Shown: positions 1 to 8,355, counted from the first letter of the stretch. The stretch: 21,207 nucleotides of DNA from JAFGPJ01 sp964439135 (GCA_964439135.1 CAYTNN010000059.1:1-21207); one strand, 5' to 3'. Program-made: numbers and translations. Notes: a model not told the origin generated them from the sequence alone.

Positions 1-2775
1 ATTTTCCACGCAGCGGACAACGCGTTTCCAAAGTGGCAGGAGTGGAACGAGATGATTGCTATCGGCGGCTGGGGCGGCCGGAACGAAAAATCCGGGCCGA
101 TGGTCCGCTACCGTGACGGCAAGGTCGTCTTCGACAATTCCCCCGGGCCGGGCGGAACACACGGCCCTCAGCACGAATTCCAGGTTATAATCAGAGACCG
201 CAATCATGCTATTACCGCGGGCCTGCCTGAAAAGTGGATGCACGCGAGCGATGAGCTCTACAGCAAGCTGCGGGGCCCGGCGAAGAATATGACGGTTCTG
301 GCGACAGCCTACGCAGACCCGGCAAAGCAGGGTACGGGCGAAAATGAGCCGATGCTTTTTACTGTCCGCTACGGCAAGGGACGCATTTTTCATACGGTCC
401 TCGGTCACGCTCCCGAACAGATGCGCTGCATCGGATTTATAGTCACTTACCAGCGAGGCACTGAATGGGCCGCAACCGGACGGGTTACGCAGGTGGATGT
501 TCCCGATGACTTTCCCACCGCTGATAAAGTCAGTATCCGTGCAATCCTCTCGGCCCCTTATAATGCTATTCAGGAATACGACTTCGGCAAATCCCGCCGG
601 GCGCTTGCTACTATCGAAGAAGAGATTCGCAACGTCCCGCCCTCGTCGTTTCCGCAAATCGAGGCGAGACTTCTCAATGCTCTGGAATCACCTAAAATAA
701 CCTTTGCCGGCAGGCAGTTTATCTGCCGGATGCTGCGTCGTGTCGGCTCGGCCAAATCCGTGCCGGCCCTGGCGAAAATGCTCGCCGACAAGGATATGTC
801 GCACATGGCGCGATTTGCGCTGCAGTTTATGGCCGCTCCCGAGGCTGGCGCCGCTCTCCGGGAGGCTCTGCAAAAGCTTGATGGCGACCTTAAGATCGGC
901 GTAATCGGTTCTCTCGGCCAGCGGAGTGACCGCCAGGCCTTGCCTGCGATAGCGGGGCTTATTACCGGCGGCAATACGAATATTGCCCGTGCCGCGGTCG
1001 AATCTCTTGGCAGAATCGGCGGCTCAGAGGCGGCCGGGGCGCTGGCGCGTGCTAAAGTGCCTGCGAGCCTTAAGCCTGCGCGTGACAATGCCTACCTGAT
1101 GTGTGCCGACCAGATGCTCGCCGAGGGGCAGGCAAGTGAGGCCGTGAAAATCTATCGCGAGATGATTGCCCCGGCTAACAATACATGGATTCGAATTGCC
1201 GCTTATAAAGGTTTGGTCCGTGCCGAGAAGGGCAAGGCCGTCCCGCTGATTCTTGCTTTACTGAAGGATCCGGACATCGACCTTCAGCGTGCGGCGGGAA
1301 AATTCATTACCGAGATGCCCGGCACAGCCATCACAACGGCCCTTGCCGAGCAGCTTGGGGAACTTAGCCCCGACGCCCAGGTTGTGCTTCTAAGCGCACT
1401 CGATGCGCGGGGCGATAAGACCGCCGCTCCTTATGTCGCGAAAGCCGTCGGCAGCGACAACGAGGCCGTTCGTCTTGCCGCTATCGATACGCTTGCTATT
1501 CTCGGCGGTGCTTCGGACGTCGAGTTGCTTGCCGAGGTTTCCGCTTCCGGCGACAAAACCGGCAGGGCGGCGATGGACTCTCTGGGTCGGTTATCCGGTC
1601 CGGGCGTTGCCCAGTCGCTGATTGCAGTCGCGCAAAGTCGTACCGGCACGCCGGTTCGAACGAATGCGATTCAGGCACTTATCAATCGCCGTGAAGCCGA
1701 AGCCAACGACGTTTTGTTCGTTTTGACGAAAGACGACAATCGCGAGATTCGCCAGGCGGCATACAAGGCTATGGGTGTATTGTCGGAACAGAAAGATTTG
1801 CCCACCATGGTTTCAATGCTTCTTGCGGCTACAAGTAACGCGGACCGTGGCGACATCGAGCGGGCGTTAATCGCAACTGTCGCCCGTCTCGAAACACCGG
1901 ACGCCGGGCCGGTCATCGAGGGCCTGGCCAAAGCCGATCGTGCCGCCAAGCCTCATTTGCTGGCTGTGCTTTCACGCATCGGTGGGCCAAAAGCTCTTGA
2001 TGCGGTTCGCGGCCAGGTGCTCAGCGAGGATAATCAGGTCAAAACCGCTGCGATTCGCGCTCTGGCCGACTGGCCCGATGCGGCACCGCTTTCGGATTTG
2101 ATGAAGATTGCGAAGACCGATAGCGATTCGACCAGCCGGGTCCTGGCGCTTCGCGGATATATCAAACTGTTGGGAATTCCCGCTAATCGCGGAGCGGCTG
2201 AGACGGTCAAACTGCTTTCCGAGGTGATGGACGTCGCAAAGCGGCCCGAGGAGAAAATAGCCGTGCTGTCGGCACTGCCAAAATATCCGTGCGAAGATGC
2301 GCTGGTTCTGGCGGAAAGTGCGAAGAAAGATAGCGCTCTTGCTGCCGAAGCCGACCTGGCTGCGAAGAAGATAAAAGAGGACCTGCTGAACAAGAGTCTG
2401 AAAGCAACAGCTTCACTCAACAACGGCGCTGCGAATCGTGCCATGGACGGCGAGCTTTCAAGTCGCTGGGACACAGGCAGGCCGATGAAGCCCGGCGACT
2501 GGTTCGTGCTGGACCTCGGCGTCGAGAGTACGATAAAAGGCCTGACTCTCGATACCAGAAATTCGTCCAATGACTACCCGCGAGGATATGAAGTCTTTGT
2601 CTCCTTCGACGGCGGAAGCTGGGGCAAACCTGTCATTACCGGCAAGGGCACCAATCCGATTACCGAAATCAAGTTCGCCAAACCTGTACGGACCAGATTC
2701 ATTAAGATCCTGCAAACCGGCTCATCCGACAGTTGGCACTGGTCGATACACGAGCTGAAGCTCGATCTTGAATAA
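1..2775 (+). CDS. ThuA-HEAT-discoidin fusion protein (5' end missing)
   Basis: The frame is open from base 1, and the residues before the first ATG (52) already read as ThuA-type sequence (FHAADNAFPKWQEWNEM), so the gene starts outside the window. 924 residues are visible. Order: a ThuA-like domain in the first ~150 residues, with the family's IGGWGGR stretch and a YGKGRIFHTVLGH motif; a long helical-repeat region (about 190-780) of HEAT/PBS-lyase-like units such as 'AVESLGRIGGSEAAGALA'; and a C-terminal F5/8 type C (discoidin) domain (about 790-924), with NRAMDGELSSRWDTG and WFVLDLG, ending in IHELKL. ThuA folds are linked to sugar metabolism, and discoidin domains bind glycans or surfaces. 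Such fusions are common in Planctomycetes and are probably exported, but the signal peptide would lie upstream. The exact activity is unknown. It ends before a large palindrome. Confidence 0.9.
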   Translation: MFHAADNAFPKWQEWNEMIAIGGWGGRNEKSGPMVRYRDGKVVFDNSPGPGGTHGPQHEFQVIIRDRNHAITAGLPEKWMHASDELYSKLRGPAKNMTVLATAYADPAKQGTGENEPMLFTVRYGKGRIFHTVLGHAPEQMRCIGFIVTYQRGTEWAATGRVTQVDVPDDFPTADKVSIRAILSAPYNAIQEYDFGKSRRALATIEEEIRNVPPSSFPQIEARLLNALESPKITFAGRQFICRMLRRVGSAKSVPALAKMLADKDMSHMARFALQFMAAPEAGAALREALQKLDGDLKIGVIGSLGQRSDRQALPAIAGLITGGNTNIARAAVESLGRIGGSEAAGALARAKVPASLKPARDNAYLMCADQMLAEGQASEAVKIYREMIAPANNTWIRIAAYKGLVRAEKGKAVPLILALLKDPDIDLQRAAGKFITEMPGTAITTALAEQLGELSPDAQVVLLSALDARGDKTAAPYVAKAVGSDNEAVRLAAIDTLAILGGASDVELLAEVSASGDKTGRAAMDSLGRLSGPGVAQSLIAVAQSRTGTPVRTNAIQALINRREAEANDVLFVLTKDDNREIRQAAYKAMGVLSEQKDLPTMVSMLLAATSNADRGDIERALIATVARLETPDAGPVIEGLAKADRAAKPHLLAVLSRIGGPKALDAVRGQVLSEDNQVKTAAIRALADWPDAAPLSDLMKIAKTDSDSTSRVLALRGYIKLLGIPANRGAAETVKLLSEVMDVAKRPEEKIAVLSALPKYPCEDALVLAESAKKDSALAAEADLAAKKIKEDLLNKSLKATASLNNGAANRAMDGELSSRWDTGRPMKPGDWFVLDLGVESTIKGLTLDTRNSSNDYPRGYEVFVSFDGGSWGKPVITGKGTNPITEIKFAKPVRTRFIKILQTGSSDSWHWSIHELKLDLE

Positions 2776-2788
2776 ATGAACGGAAGAG

Positions 2789-2887
2789 CCATCCCCATCC
2801 CGATAACGACGATAGGGATGAGGCTGCCACCCATTAGAATGGGAAGAAAATGGGTGGCAGCCTCAAAGCCGCAGGCTTTGGGGATGG
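2789..2887. repeat. Nested four-stem palindrome between convergent genes
   Basis: Four perfect helices pack end to end with no unpaired base at the junction: 2789-2796 with 2880-2887 (8 bp), 2797-2801 with 2815-2819 (5 bp), 2820-2835 with 2849-2864 (16 bp, arm GAGGCTGCCACCCATT) and 2865-2870 with 2874-2879 (6 bp). It lies between the stop of the ThuA-HEAT gene and the stop of the minus-strand HAD gene. It could be a bidirectional transcription end, but neither side has a clear T-run. The closed four-way-junction design is more like a REP/MITE-type dispersed element. No second copy occurs in the window. Confidence 0.75.
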
Positions 2888-2909
2888 GATAGAATCGAAC
2901 TATGCGTTT

Positions 2910-3584
2910 TTATTTTCGGTTTCTGAGCAGATCGACGAATTGCCGGGCCTGTAATTGAGCCAGGCTATCGACGATTATATCAGCTCTATGCAGGTCCGCC
3001 CGCTTCCTTGTGGTAGTTACAGCCACGACAGGCATGCCCGCGGCCTTGCCGGCCTCTACGCCCTGGACCGCGTCCTCGACCACTACACAACGGTTGGCGT
3101 CGAGTGAGAGTTTTTCGGCGGCCTTGAGAAACGTGTCCGGCGCCGGCTTGCCGTTGGTTACATCCTGGCCGGCAACGTAAGCATCGAAATAATCCTGCAG
3201 GTCCGTACGCTCTAAAACCAGGTCCAGGTTGGCCCGTGGCGCCGATGAGCCGACTGCCAGTAGAAAATCTTTACTCTTTAAATCGATGAGCAAAGATTTT
3301 GCTCCCTCCGATGGCGCCAGTTTCTCGGCTATAATCCCGCGATATCGCCGTTCTTTCCAATCGGACAGCCGGTCGACCTCGTCTGAAGACACATCCCGAC
3401 CGAGCAGCATAGGAATTATCTGGTAATTTTGCATCCCGAAGGTGATGTAAAAGAACTCGTCCGTCATGGGAAAGCCTTCTTTTTCGGCCAGATCGTACCA
3501 CGATTGTTTGTGTGCCCAGCCGGTATCGACCAGCACGCCGTCAAGATCGAAAATAACGCCCATCCGGCTGTCAGATTCTTTCAT
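2910..3584 (-). CDS. HAD-superfamily phosphatase, beta-phosphoglucomutase-like
   Basis: A 224-residue protein with the full HAD set: motif I FDLDGVLVDT (nucleophile Asp13, acid/base Asp15), motif II VGSSAP (Ser113/114), the conserved Lys in NGKPAPD (Lys146) and motif III VVEDAVQGVEAG (Glu170-Asp171). A small helical cap (about 22-85) after motif I and the overall length fit subfamily IA, the beta-phosphoglucomutase/phosphatase group. It probably acts in the cytoplasm on a sugar phosphate or other small phosphoester; the substrate cannot be told from sequence. The ATG at 3584 has AAGGA 11 bases upstream, a slightly long spacing. Met8 would begin nearer motif I but lacks a ribosome site. The gene stands alone, convergent with the ThuA gene. 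Confidence 0.88.
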   Translation of the reverse strand: MKESDSRMGVIFDLDGVLVDTGWAHKQSWYDLAEKEGFPMTDEFFYITFGMQNYQIIPMLLGRDVSSDEVDRLSDWKERRYRGIIAEKLAPSEGAKSLLIDLKSKDFLLAVGSSAPRANLDLVLERTDLQDYFDAYVAGQDVTNGKPAPDTFLKAAEKLSLDANRCVVVEDAVQGVEAGKAAGMPVVAVTTTRKRADLHRADIIVDSLAQLQARQFVDLLRNRK

Positions 3585-4007
3585 TTGCTATAAAATCCTT
3601 AATAAACATGATGTGGAATAAGGTGGTAAAGCAATTTGAAATTCCAGATTGCGATTGGTGATTTTAAGCGAGGAAATGCGAAATTGGCAAGAAGTAAATC
3701 GAAAATCCGGAAACGAATTCATACTTTTCTGTGAATTTCGGGCAAATTTCATGACAAATAACCGCCTTTATGGCCTTAAAAGGCCGATACGGAAAAAATA
3801 TTCAAAATTTCCCAATTTTGTCATCTACATTTAGCCTGCGAGAAACGCTGTCAATATAGAGTTGCGTTAGTTTGTGAAGAATCTTTGCGCTTATTTCGAG
3901 GTTTTTACTGTTAGCATTGTTTTAGGGAGTTTTAGGTGCGGTGGCACCGAGGGCGCGTGAAAGTAACTTTACGTGCCTTCGGTTGCCTAATATAAGGAGT
4001 AATCTCT
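3585..4007. other. Intergenic region with inverted repeats and a structured leader
   Basis: This 423-base gap lies between two divergent genes. A 61-codon open frame at 3649-3834 has no ribosome site and no family-like sequence, so I do not call it. CAAAATT (3803-3809) and AATTTTG (3814-3820) form a perfect 7-bp inverted repeat around TCCC, which could be an operator or a weak hairpin. GGCCT and AGGCC arms lie at 3772-3785. The last 75 bases hold a strong hairpin, listed separately. I cannot assign a clear promoter. Confidence 0.6.
3935..3999 (+). promoter_or_regulatory. Structured 5' leader: competing hairpins before the ribosome site
   Basis: Bases 3946-3961 pair with 3968-3983 over 16 continuous positions around a 6-base loop. 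Three of the pairs (3951-3978, 3955-3974, 3959-3970) are G-U only if the + strand is transcribed; the minus-strand RNA would have A-C mismatches there. GGC (3943-3945) and GCC (3985-3987) extend the stem past one bulged base. A smaller hairpin, GGTGC (3935-3939) with GCACC (3944-3948), uses some of the same bases, so the two cannot form together. The Shine-Dalgarno AAGGAG (3994-3999) sits 6 bases beyond the stem, 8 bases before the ATG. There is no U-tract, so this is not a simple terminator. Confidence 0.6.
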
Positions 4008-4346
4008 ATGCATAGTAACCATGACGTTTTTATTCAGGGAATTGAGCAGGAGAAAAGACTCGAATTGACCTTTTTCAGCAGGAAACTTCGCCGTAATGTA
4101 GTAAGTTTATGTGCTCCATTGCATTACGGCAAGAGTCCGGCCGGCACCGCCATAGGTGCAGAAGGTGAGCTGGAATGTTATTATTTATGGGATTTCGGGG
4201 CGGATAAGGGCAATAATTTCATGGCTTTGTCGCCATCTCAAATAGTCAGTATGAAGCTGACAGGGGATGTTTTTCACGTCCAGGAATTTTATAGCCGAAG
4301 CAATTCTGTGGGGAAACCGGCAACAGAACCGGATATAAATGAATGA
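4008..4346 (+). CDS. Small WYL-like domain protein, function unknown
   Basis: A 112-residue protein with a well-placed ATG behind AAGGAG. The order of segments (IEQEKRLELTFFSRK, then VVSLCAPLHYG, ECYYLWDF, and LSPSQIVSMKLTGDVFHVQEF) resembles the beta-rich WYL fold: an opening helix plus 'R..L...Y.S', then 'P..L', a 'YYL..' strand, and a closing 'I..I..TGE.F' strand. WYL domains usually sense ligands or nucleic acid within larger transcription regulators; here there is no DNA-binding domain. No signal peptide or membrane segment is seen. The structured leader suggests post-transcriptional control. It converges on the aminotransferase gene 41 bases away. The WYL link is a pattern match by eye, and the protein could be an unrelated conserved family. 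Confidence 0.65.
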   Translation: MHSNHDVFIQGIEQEKRLELTFFSRKLRRNVVSLCAPLHYGKSPAGTAIGAEGELECYYLWDFGADKGNNFMALSPSQIVSMKLTGDVFHVQEFYSRSNSVGKPATEPDINE

Positions 4347-4387
4347 ATGGGTAGATGAGTATATTAAAAGTGCTTTGACACATTTAC

Positions 4388-5551
4388 TCATTGACGAACG
4401 ATTTGTTTCAGGCCTTTTACGAGTCTTCCGATGCCTTCGGCGGCGGTTTCTTTCTGGAGGGCGCCGTAGGCGATGCGGAGATAGCACTTATCTTCCATGC
4501 CGAAGGTCATGCCGGGGATGACGGCGACTTTGTGCTGTTCGATTAGCTGCCGGACGAGGTCCATGGGGCCCAGGTTCTTGTGGACTCGCAACAGGAAATA
4601 AAATGCGCCGTTTGCGGGAGGAACGGCAACCAAATCGGCGATTCCGGCCAGCTCATCCAGGCATATCCGGCGGATTTCGGTAGTCATTTTTAGTTTTTGG
4701 CGGCAGTACGACCGGCCAGCTTGCATCGCTCCGACCGCGGCCCATTGTGAGATAACCGGGGCACAGATCAGGATTGTGTCCTGAATCTTGCGGACCGGCA
4801 TGAAAAGACGCTCGGGTATGACCATCCAGCCGATACGCCAGCTCGCGAAGCCATATGCTTTAGAAAGAGAAAACAGTGAAATTGTATGACCACCTGCCCC
4901 GGCAATCGAGCCAGGCGAGAAGTGTTTGGCTCCGTCATACGTGAAATACTCATACGCTTCGTCGCTGATATGGTAGATACCGTTGTTTCGGCAGATTTCG
5001 TTGACCTGTCGCAGGTCCGATTCGCTATAAACTGCACCAGTCGGATTGTTGGGTGAGATCGTTACGACCGCCCGCGTCCGGTCCGTGATCGCGGCAGCGA
5101 TTGCCTCGGGCTGCAACTGGTATTCGTCGTCGGTCGGTACGCAGACGGCTTTGCAGTCGGCAATCGCCACCGCCATCTCATGATTGAAGTAGTAGGGCAG
5201 TTGGAGGATGATTTCGTCACCCGGATCCGTAACCGCGAGAACGGCGTTGACGAATCCCATATTGGCCCCGGCGGTTACGACGATTCGACTACCGTCCAAG
5301 TATATACTGTTCTCGACGTCTAACTTCATCTCGATGGCATTTAGCAGCTCCGGGATACCCTGGACGAGTTTGTACTTGTGATTTTCCGGATCAGCGAGAA
5401 ATTTCTCGATAGCCTCGATTGCCTGCGGGGGCGGGCCGTAATAAGCGACGCCCTGGCCGAGCGAAATTGTGCCGGGATTGTTGCGAATCAGCTCGCCGAC
5501 CACCGGGATGATCGGTGACTGCACGGATTGCATCCTGAGACTGTCGTACAT
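4388..5551 (-). CDS. PLP-dependent aminotransferase, class I/II (fold type I)
   Basis: 387 residues, the normal length for the aspartate-aminotransferase superfamily. Visible landmarks: substrate-loop region LGQGVAYYGPP (31-41), TAGANMGF (93-100) in the cofactor phosphate-binding region, SPNNPTG (166-172), ISDEAYEYF with Asp197 (pyridine N) and Tyr200, the Schiff-base lysine Lys231 in SLSKAYGFASWRIGW with Arg239, and a C-terminal Arg region (YLRIAYG). It transfers an amino group between an amino acid and a 2-oxo acid; the specificity is not clear. It is the last gene of the five-gene minus-strand operon, 18 bases after the 6-phosphogluconate dehydrogenase gene, so it is probably co-transcribed. 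Its link to the sugar-acid genes is unexplained: it may just supply amino-acid metabolism, or act on a 2-oxo acid made from sugars. Confidence 0.92.
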   Translation of the reverse strand: MYDSLRMQSVQSPIIPVVGELIRNNPGTISLGQGVAYYGPPPQAIEAIEKFLADPENHKYKLVQGIPELLNAIEMKLDVENSIYLDGSRIVVTAGANMGFVNAVLAVTDPGDEIILQLPYYFNHEMAVAIADCKAVCVPTDDEYQLQPEAIAAAITDRTRAVVTISPNNPTGAVYSESDLRQVNEICRNNGIYHISDEAYEYFTYDGAKHFSPGSIAGAGGHTISLFSLSKAYGFASWRIGWMVIPERLFMPVRKIQDTILICAPVISQWAAVGAMQAGRSYCRQKLKMTTEIRRICLDELAGIADLVAVPPANGAFYFLLRVHKNLGPMDLVRQLIEQHKVAVIPGMTFGMEDKCYLRIAYGALQKETAAEGIGRLVKGLKQIVRQ

Positions 5552-5569
5552 CGATTATGACCCCTGCCG

Positions 5570-7021
5570 TTAGACTATATAGGTCGAAGCTGCGGTATCT
5601 CCGCCCCGGCCGGTCCAGTTCGTATGGAAGAATTCGCCACGCGGCTTATCTACACGCTCGTATGTATGGGCGCCGAAATAATCCCGCTGGGCCTGCAAAA
5701 GATTAGCCGGCAGACGCTCGTGGCGATAACCGTCATAGAATGTCAGGGCAGAGCTGATCGTCGGAATAGGGATACCCAGTTTTATCGCGGTAGTAACGAC
5801 GCGACGCCACGATCTTTGGGCCTGCCTGACGGCCTTTTTAAAGAACAGGTCGAGCAGCAGGTTCTCCAGCTTAGGTTTTTTGACGAAGGCTTCTTTTATC
5901 TTGCCCAAAAAGACCGAGCGGATAATGCAACCGCCGCGCCACATCAGGGCGATGCCGCCATAATTCAGGTTCCATTTGTATTCTGCGGCGGCGGCGTGCA
6001 TCAACTGATAGCCCTGTGCATAGCTGACGATTTTCGAAGCATAAAGGGCCTGCCGCAGGTCGTCGAGGAATTTTTCTTTGTCGCCTCTGAACGCGGCCCG
6101 CGGACCTTTGAGGGCCTTGGCTGCTTTTACACGCTCTTCTTTCAGCGCCGACAGGCAGCGTGCGAAGACGGCCTCGCCGATGAGCGTCAAAGGCTGGCCG
6201 AGGTTCAATGCCTCGATGGCGGTCCATTTGCCGGTGCCCTTCTGGCCTGCGGTGTCGAGGATGAGGTCGATTACATCGTTGCCGTCCTCGTCCTTGTAGC
6301 CGAGGATGTCGCGTGTGATTTCGATCAGGTAAGAATCAAGCTCGCCCTTGTTCCACTCGGTAAGGCACTTGTGCATTTCCTGGTTTGTCATGCCGAGGCC
6401 TTCTTTCATCATCTGGTAGGTCTCGCAGATCATCTGCATGTCGCCATATTCGATGCCGTTGTGGACCATTTTGACGAAATGTCCGGCGCCGTTTTCGCCG
6501 ACCCATTCGCAGCATGGTTCGCCGTCCTCAGTCTTGGCGCAAATCGCCTGGAAGATAGGGCCGACGTGCTCCCATGCAGGCGGTGAGCCGCCTGGCATAA
6601 TCGACGGGCCGAGCAGGGCGCCTTCTTCGCCGCCCGAGACGCCGGTGCCGATGTAAAGTTTGCCCTTGCTCTCTACGTATTCGGTGCGCCGAATCGTGTC
6701 GGGGAAGTGCGAGTTGCCGCCATCGATGATGATGTCGCCGTCTTCGAGGTGGGGCAATACTTTGTCGATGAAGGCATCGACCGCTTCACCGGCCTTGACC
6801 ATGAGCATAATCTTGCGTGGTTTTTCAAGGTTCTCGGCCAGCTCTTCAATGCTGTGACAGCCGATGATATTTTTGCCTTTTGCGCGGCCTTCGATGAACT
6901 TGTCAACTTTCGATACGGTTCGGTTAAAACAGGCCACCGTGAAGCCTTTGCTTTCCATGTTCAGGATGAGGTTTTCACCCATAACCGCCAAGCCTATAAG
7001 GCCGATATCAGCTTTTGCCAT
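5570..7021 (-). CDS. gnd: 6-phosphogluconate dehydrogenase, decarboxylating
   Basis: 483 residues, the length of the full-size (non-archaeal) enzyme. It oxidises and decarboxylates 6-phospho-D-gluconate to D-ribulose 5-phosphate with NAD(P)+. The Rossmann loop is GLAVMG (10-15), with NRT (33-35) at the end of the second strand, where Arg favours NADP. The signature IIDGGNSHFPDT (98-109), the SGGEEGA loop (129-135) and FVKMVHNGIEYGDMQ, with catalytic Lys184 and Glu191, are all present; the C-terminal tail RGGDTAASTY is typical. An AAAGGAGT ribosome site (7030-7037, minus strand) precedes the ATG. A small inverted repeat (7050-7055/7064-7069) lies in the 59-base gap after the epimerase gene. 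Fourth gene of the operon; it gives the cluster its exit to the pentose phosphate pathway. Confidence 0.97.
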   Translation of the reverse strand: MAKADIGLIGLAVMGENLILNMESKGFTVACFNRTVSKVDKFIEGRAKGKNIIGCHSIEELAENLEKPRKIMLMVKAGEAVDAFIDKVLPHLEDGDIIIDGGNSHFPDTIRRTEYVESKGKLYIGTGVSGGEEGALLGPSIMPGGSPPAWEHVGPIFQAICAKTEDGEPCCEWVGENGAGHFVKMVHNGIEYGDMQMICETYQMMKEGLGMTNQEMHKCLTEWNKGELDSYLIEITRDILGYKDEDGNDVIDLILDTAGQKGTGKWTAIEALNLGQPLTLIGEAVFARCLSALKEERVKAAKALKGPRAAFRGDKEKFLDDLRQALYASKIVSYAQGYQLMHAAAAEYKWNLNYGGIALMWRGGCIIRSVFLGKIKEAFVKKPKLENLLLDLFFKKAVRQAQRSWRRVVTTAIKLGIPIPTISSALTFYDGYRHERLPANLLQAQRDYFGAHTYERVDKPRGEFFHTNWTGRGGDTAASTYIV

Positions 7022-7080
7022 TTTCTACTACTCCTTTCGCGTTCTGTCTCTCGTATCTTGCTGTACGAGGTACGTAATTA

Positions 7081-8355
7081 TTACTTTGGTATTGTCGGAA
7101 TATAGCCGTTAGACAAACGGTGCAGGACTTCGCCGGCGTGATGCACGACAAGGATTCCTTCGTCTTCTCTATTCTCGTAGTCGGCTATATTTATATCATT
7201 CGGGTTCAAATAGTCAAGGTTTACTTTTTCGCAGCGATGTTGACTTATGCTCGTGGCGAGCACCACGTTGGCCCGCGGTTTTTCTACGCCGTCGATAAAG
7301 GTGCCGATGCCCTTGACGTGGGTCGAGTGGGCCATGATTCCCCTGGGGATGCCGGCAAACTGCTCCATCCGCTTGAGGAAATAGTCGCGGGTATGATAAC
7401 CGATTTTGTCGAGCCATTTGCCGTGCGTGTAGGAAATCTCGGTGATGTGCGGGGCATAAATAATCAATGTTCCGCCGTCGGCGAGGATCGGTTCGAGTTT
7501 GTACATTACCTTGCCCGCCGTCCAGATATCGTCATACATTTCCGGGGCGATGCCGAGAATCGTGTTATACGGCTTGTCTTTATATGTGATATGCACCTGT
7601 TCGGACAAATCCGCGGCCTTTTCCCATGTTTCGAGCACGTCACCGATGAAGATTCCCTTGAGTACATCTTCCATCGCGACAATGGCGAACAGCTTGTGCG
7701 GCATCGTAATAAATGAGGCTGCCTTTTCCACGACCTTTCGCGTCGGCGTCCATTTGCTGCCGTTTATCAGGGGGTTGGTTACAACGGCGCCAAGCCAGTG
7801 GAAGAAGTGGATGATATCATCGCCGGCGATCCCGGGGAAGATATATTTGTGCCCGCCTGAAAAGCCCACAACTTCGTGCGGAAACACGGGGCCTAAGATG
7901 AAAAATTCATCGTACTCGAAGAGCCGCTTGTTGATTGCCACGTCAACTTCTTCGGCAAACAAACCGTCGCTGATCTGCTCGATTTCGTCGGCGGAGATTT
8001 TGCCGATGGAAGTGAACATCCGGGGATTATCCCATTCGTGGTTGAAGAATTTTACCGCCGCGTATTTGTTTTTACGTTCTTCCGGCGTCATGCTGAGCCT
8101 GGCACAAATCTGCTCTTCGCTCATCGGCTGATGAGTCCCCAGAGCAACCAGGCAATCGACTGCCTTTGCCTTTGGTCCCAGGAACTCGTAGATGATTTTG
8201 AATATCTCCCCGATAGGGCCCGACCGTGTATTGTCGGGGATTATCATCAGGATGCGTTTGCCGGCATAGTCATTCCGGGCGAAGAACTCGCCAACCGCTT
8301 CACGCGCCTGCCCGATCTCAACACAAGAATCTTTATTTTGTCGCTCAATTATCAT
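7081..8355 (-). CDS. LarA-family nickel-pincer racemase/epimerase (candidate D-gluconate 2-epimerase)
   Basis: 424 residues of the LarA (DUF2088) superfamily, whose members move the hydrogen at the alpha-hydroxy carbon of hydroxyacids using a nickel-pincer nucleotide. The residues known from Lactiplantibacillus LarA can be matched: Asp41/Arg44 in PDNTRSGP (Asp72/Arg75), His75 in LGTHQPMS (His108), His160 and Lys170 in PHEVVGFSGGHK (His174 and Lys184, the covalent cofactor lysine, same 10-residue spacing) and His186 in HFFHW (His200, same 16-residue spacing from the Lys). An active enzyme is therefore expected. Lactate, malate, phenyllactate, hydroxyglutarate and gluconate are all known substrates of the superfamily. 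The surrounding mannonate/fructuronate SDR and 6-phosphogluconate dehydrogenase genes point to D-gluconate/D-mannonate; this choice is inference. Weak ribosome site (GAGAG). Confidence 0.9.
   Translation of the reverse strand: MIIERQNKDSCVEIGQAREAVGEFFARNDYAGKRILMIIPDNTRSGPIGEIFKIIYEFLGPKAKAVDCLVALGTHQPMSEEQICARLSMTPEERKNKYAAVKFFNHEWDNPRMFTSIGKISADEIEQISDGLFAEEVDVAINKRLFEYDEFFILGPVFPHEVVGFSGGHKYIFPGIAGDDIIHFFHWLGAVVTNPLINGSKWTPTRKVVEKAASFITMPHKLFAIVAMEDVLKGIFIGDVLETWEKAADLSEQVHITYKDKPYNTILGIAPEMYDDIWTAGKVMYKLEPILADGGTLIIYAPHITEISYTHGKWLDKIGYHTRDYFLKRMEQFAGIPRGIMAHSTHVKGIGTFIDGVEKPRANVVLATSISQHRCEKVNLDYLNPNDINIADYENREDEGILVVHHAGEVLHRLSNGYIPTIPK

Noticed and set aside
3649..3834. 61-codon open frame in the gap between the HAD and WYL-like genes
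   Set aside because: No ribosome site, AT-rich low-information protein sequence, no family pattern; it also runs through inverted repeats.
5624..6586. 320-codon open frame on the + strand opposite gnd
   Set aside because: It is the mirror of a highly conserved, certain gene; its sequence is repetitive in Phe, Val and Leu as expected for antisense frames, and there is no ribosome site.
7120..7716. 198-codon open frame on the + strand opposite the LarA homologue
   Set aside because: Antisense to a gene with clear family motifs; no ribosome site and no recognisable domain.
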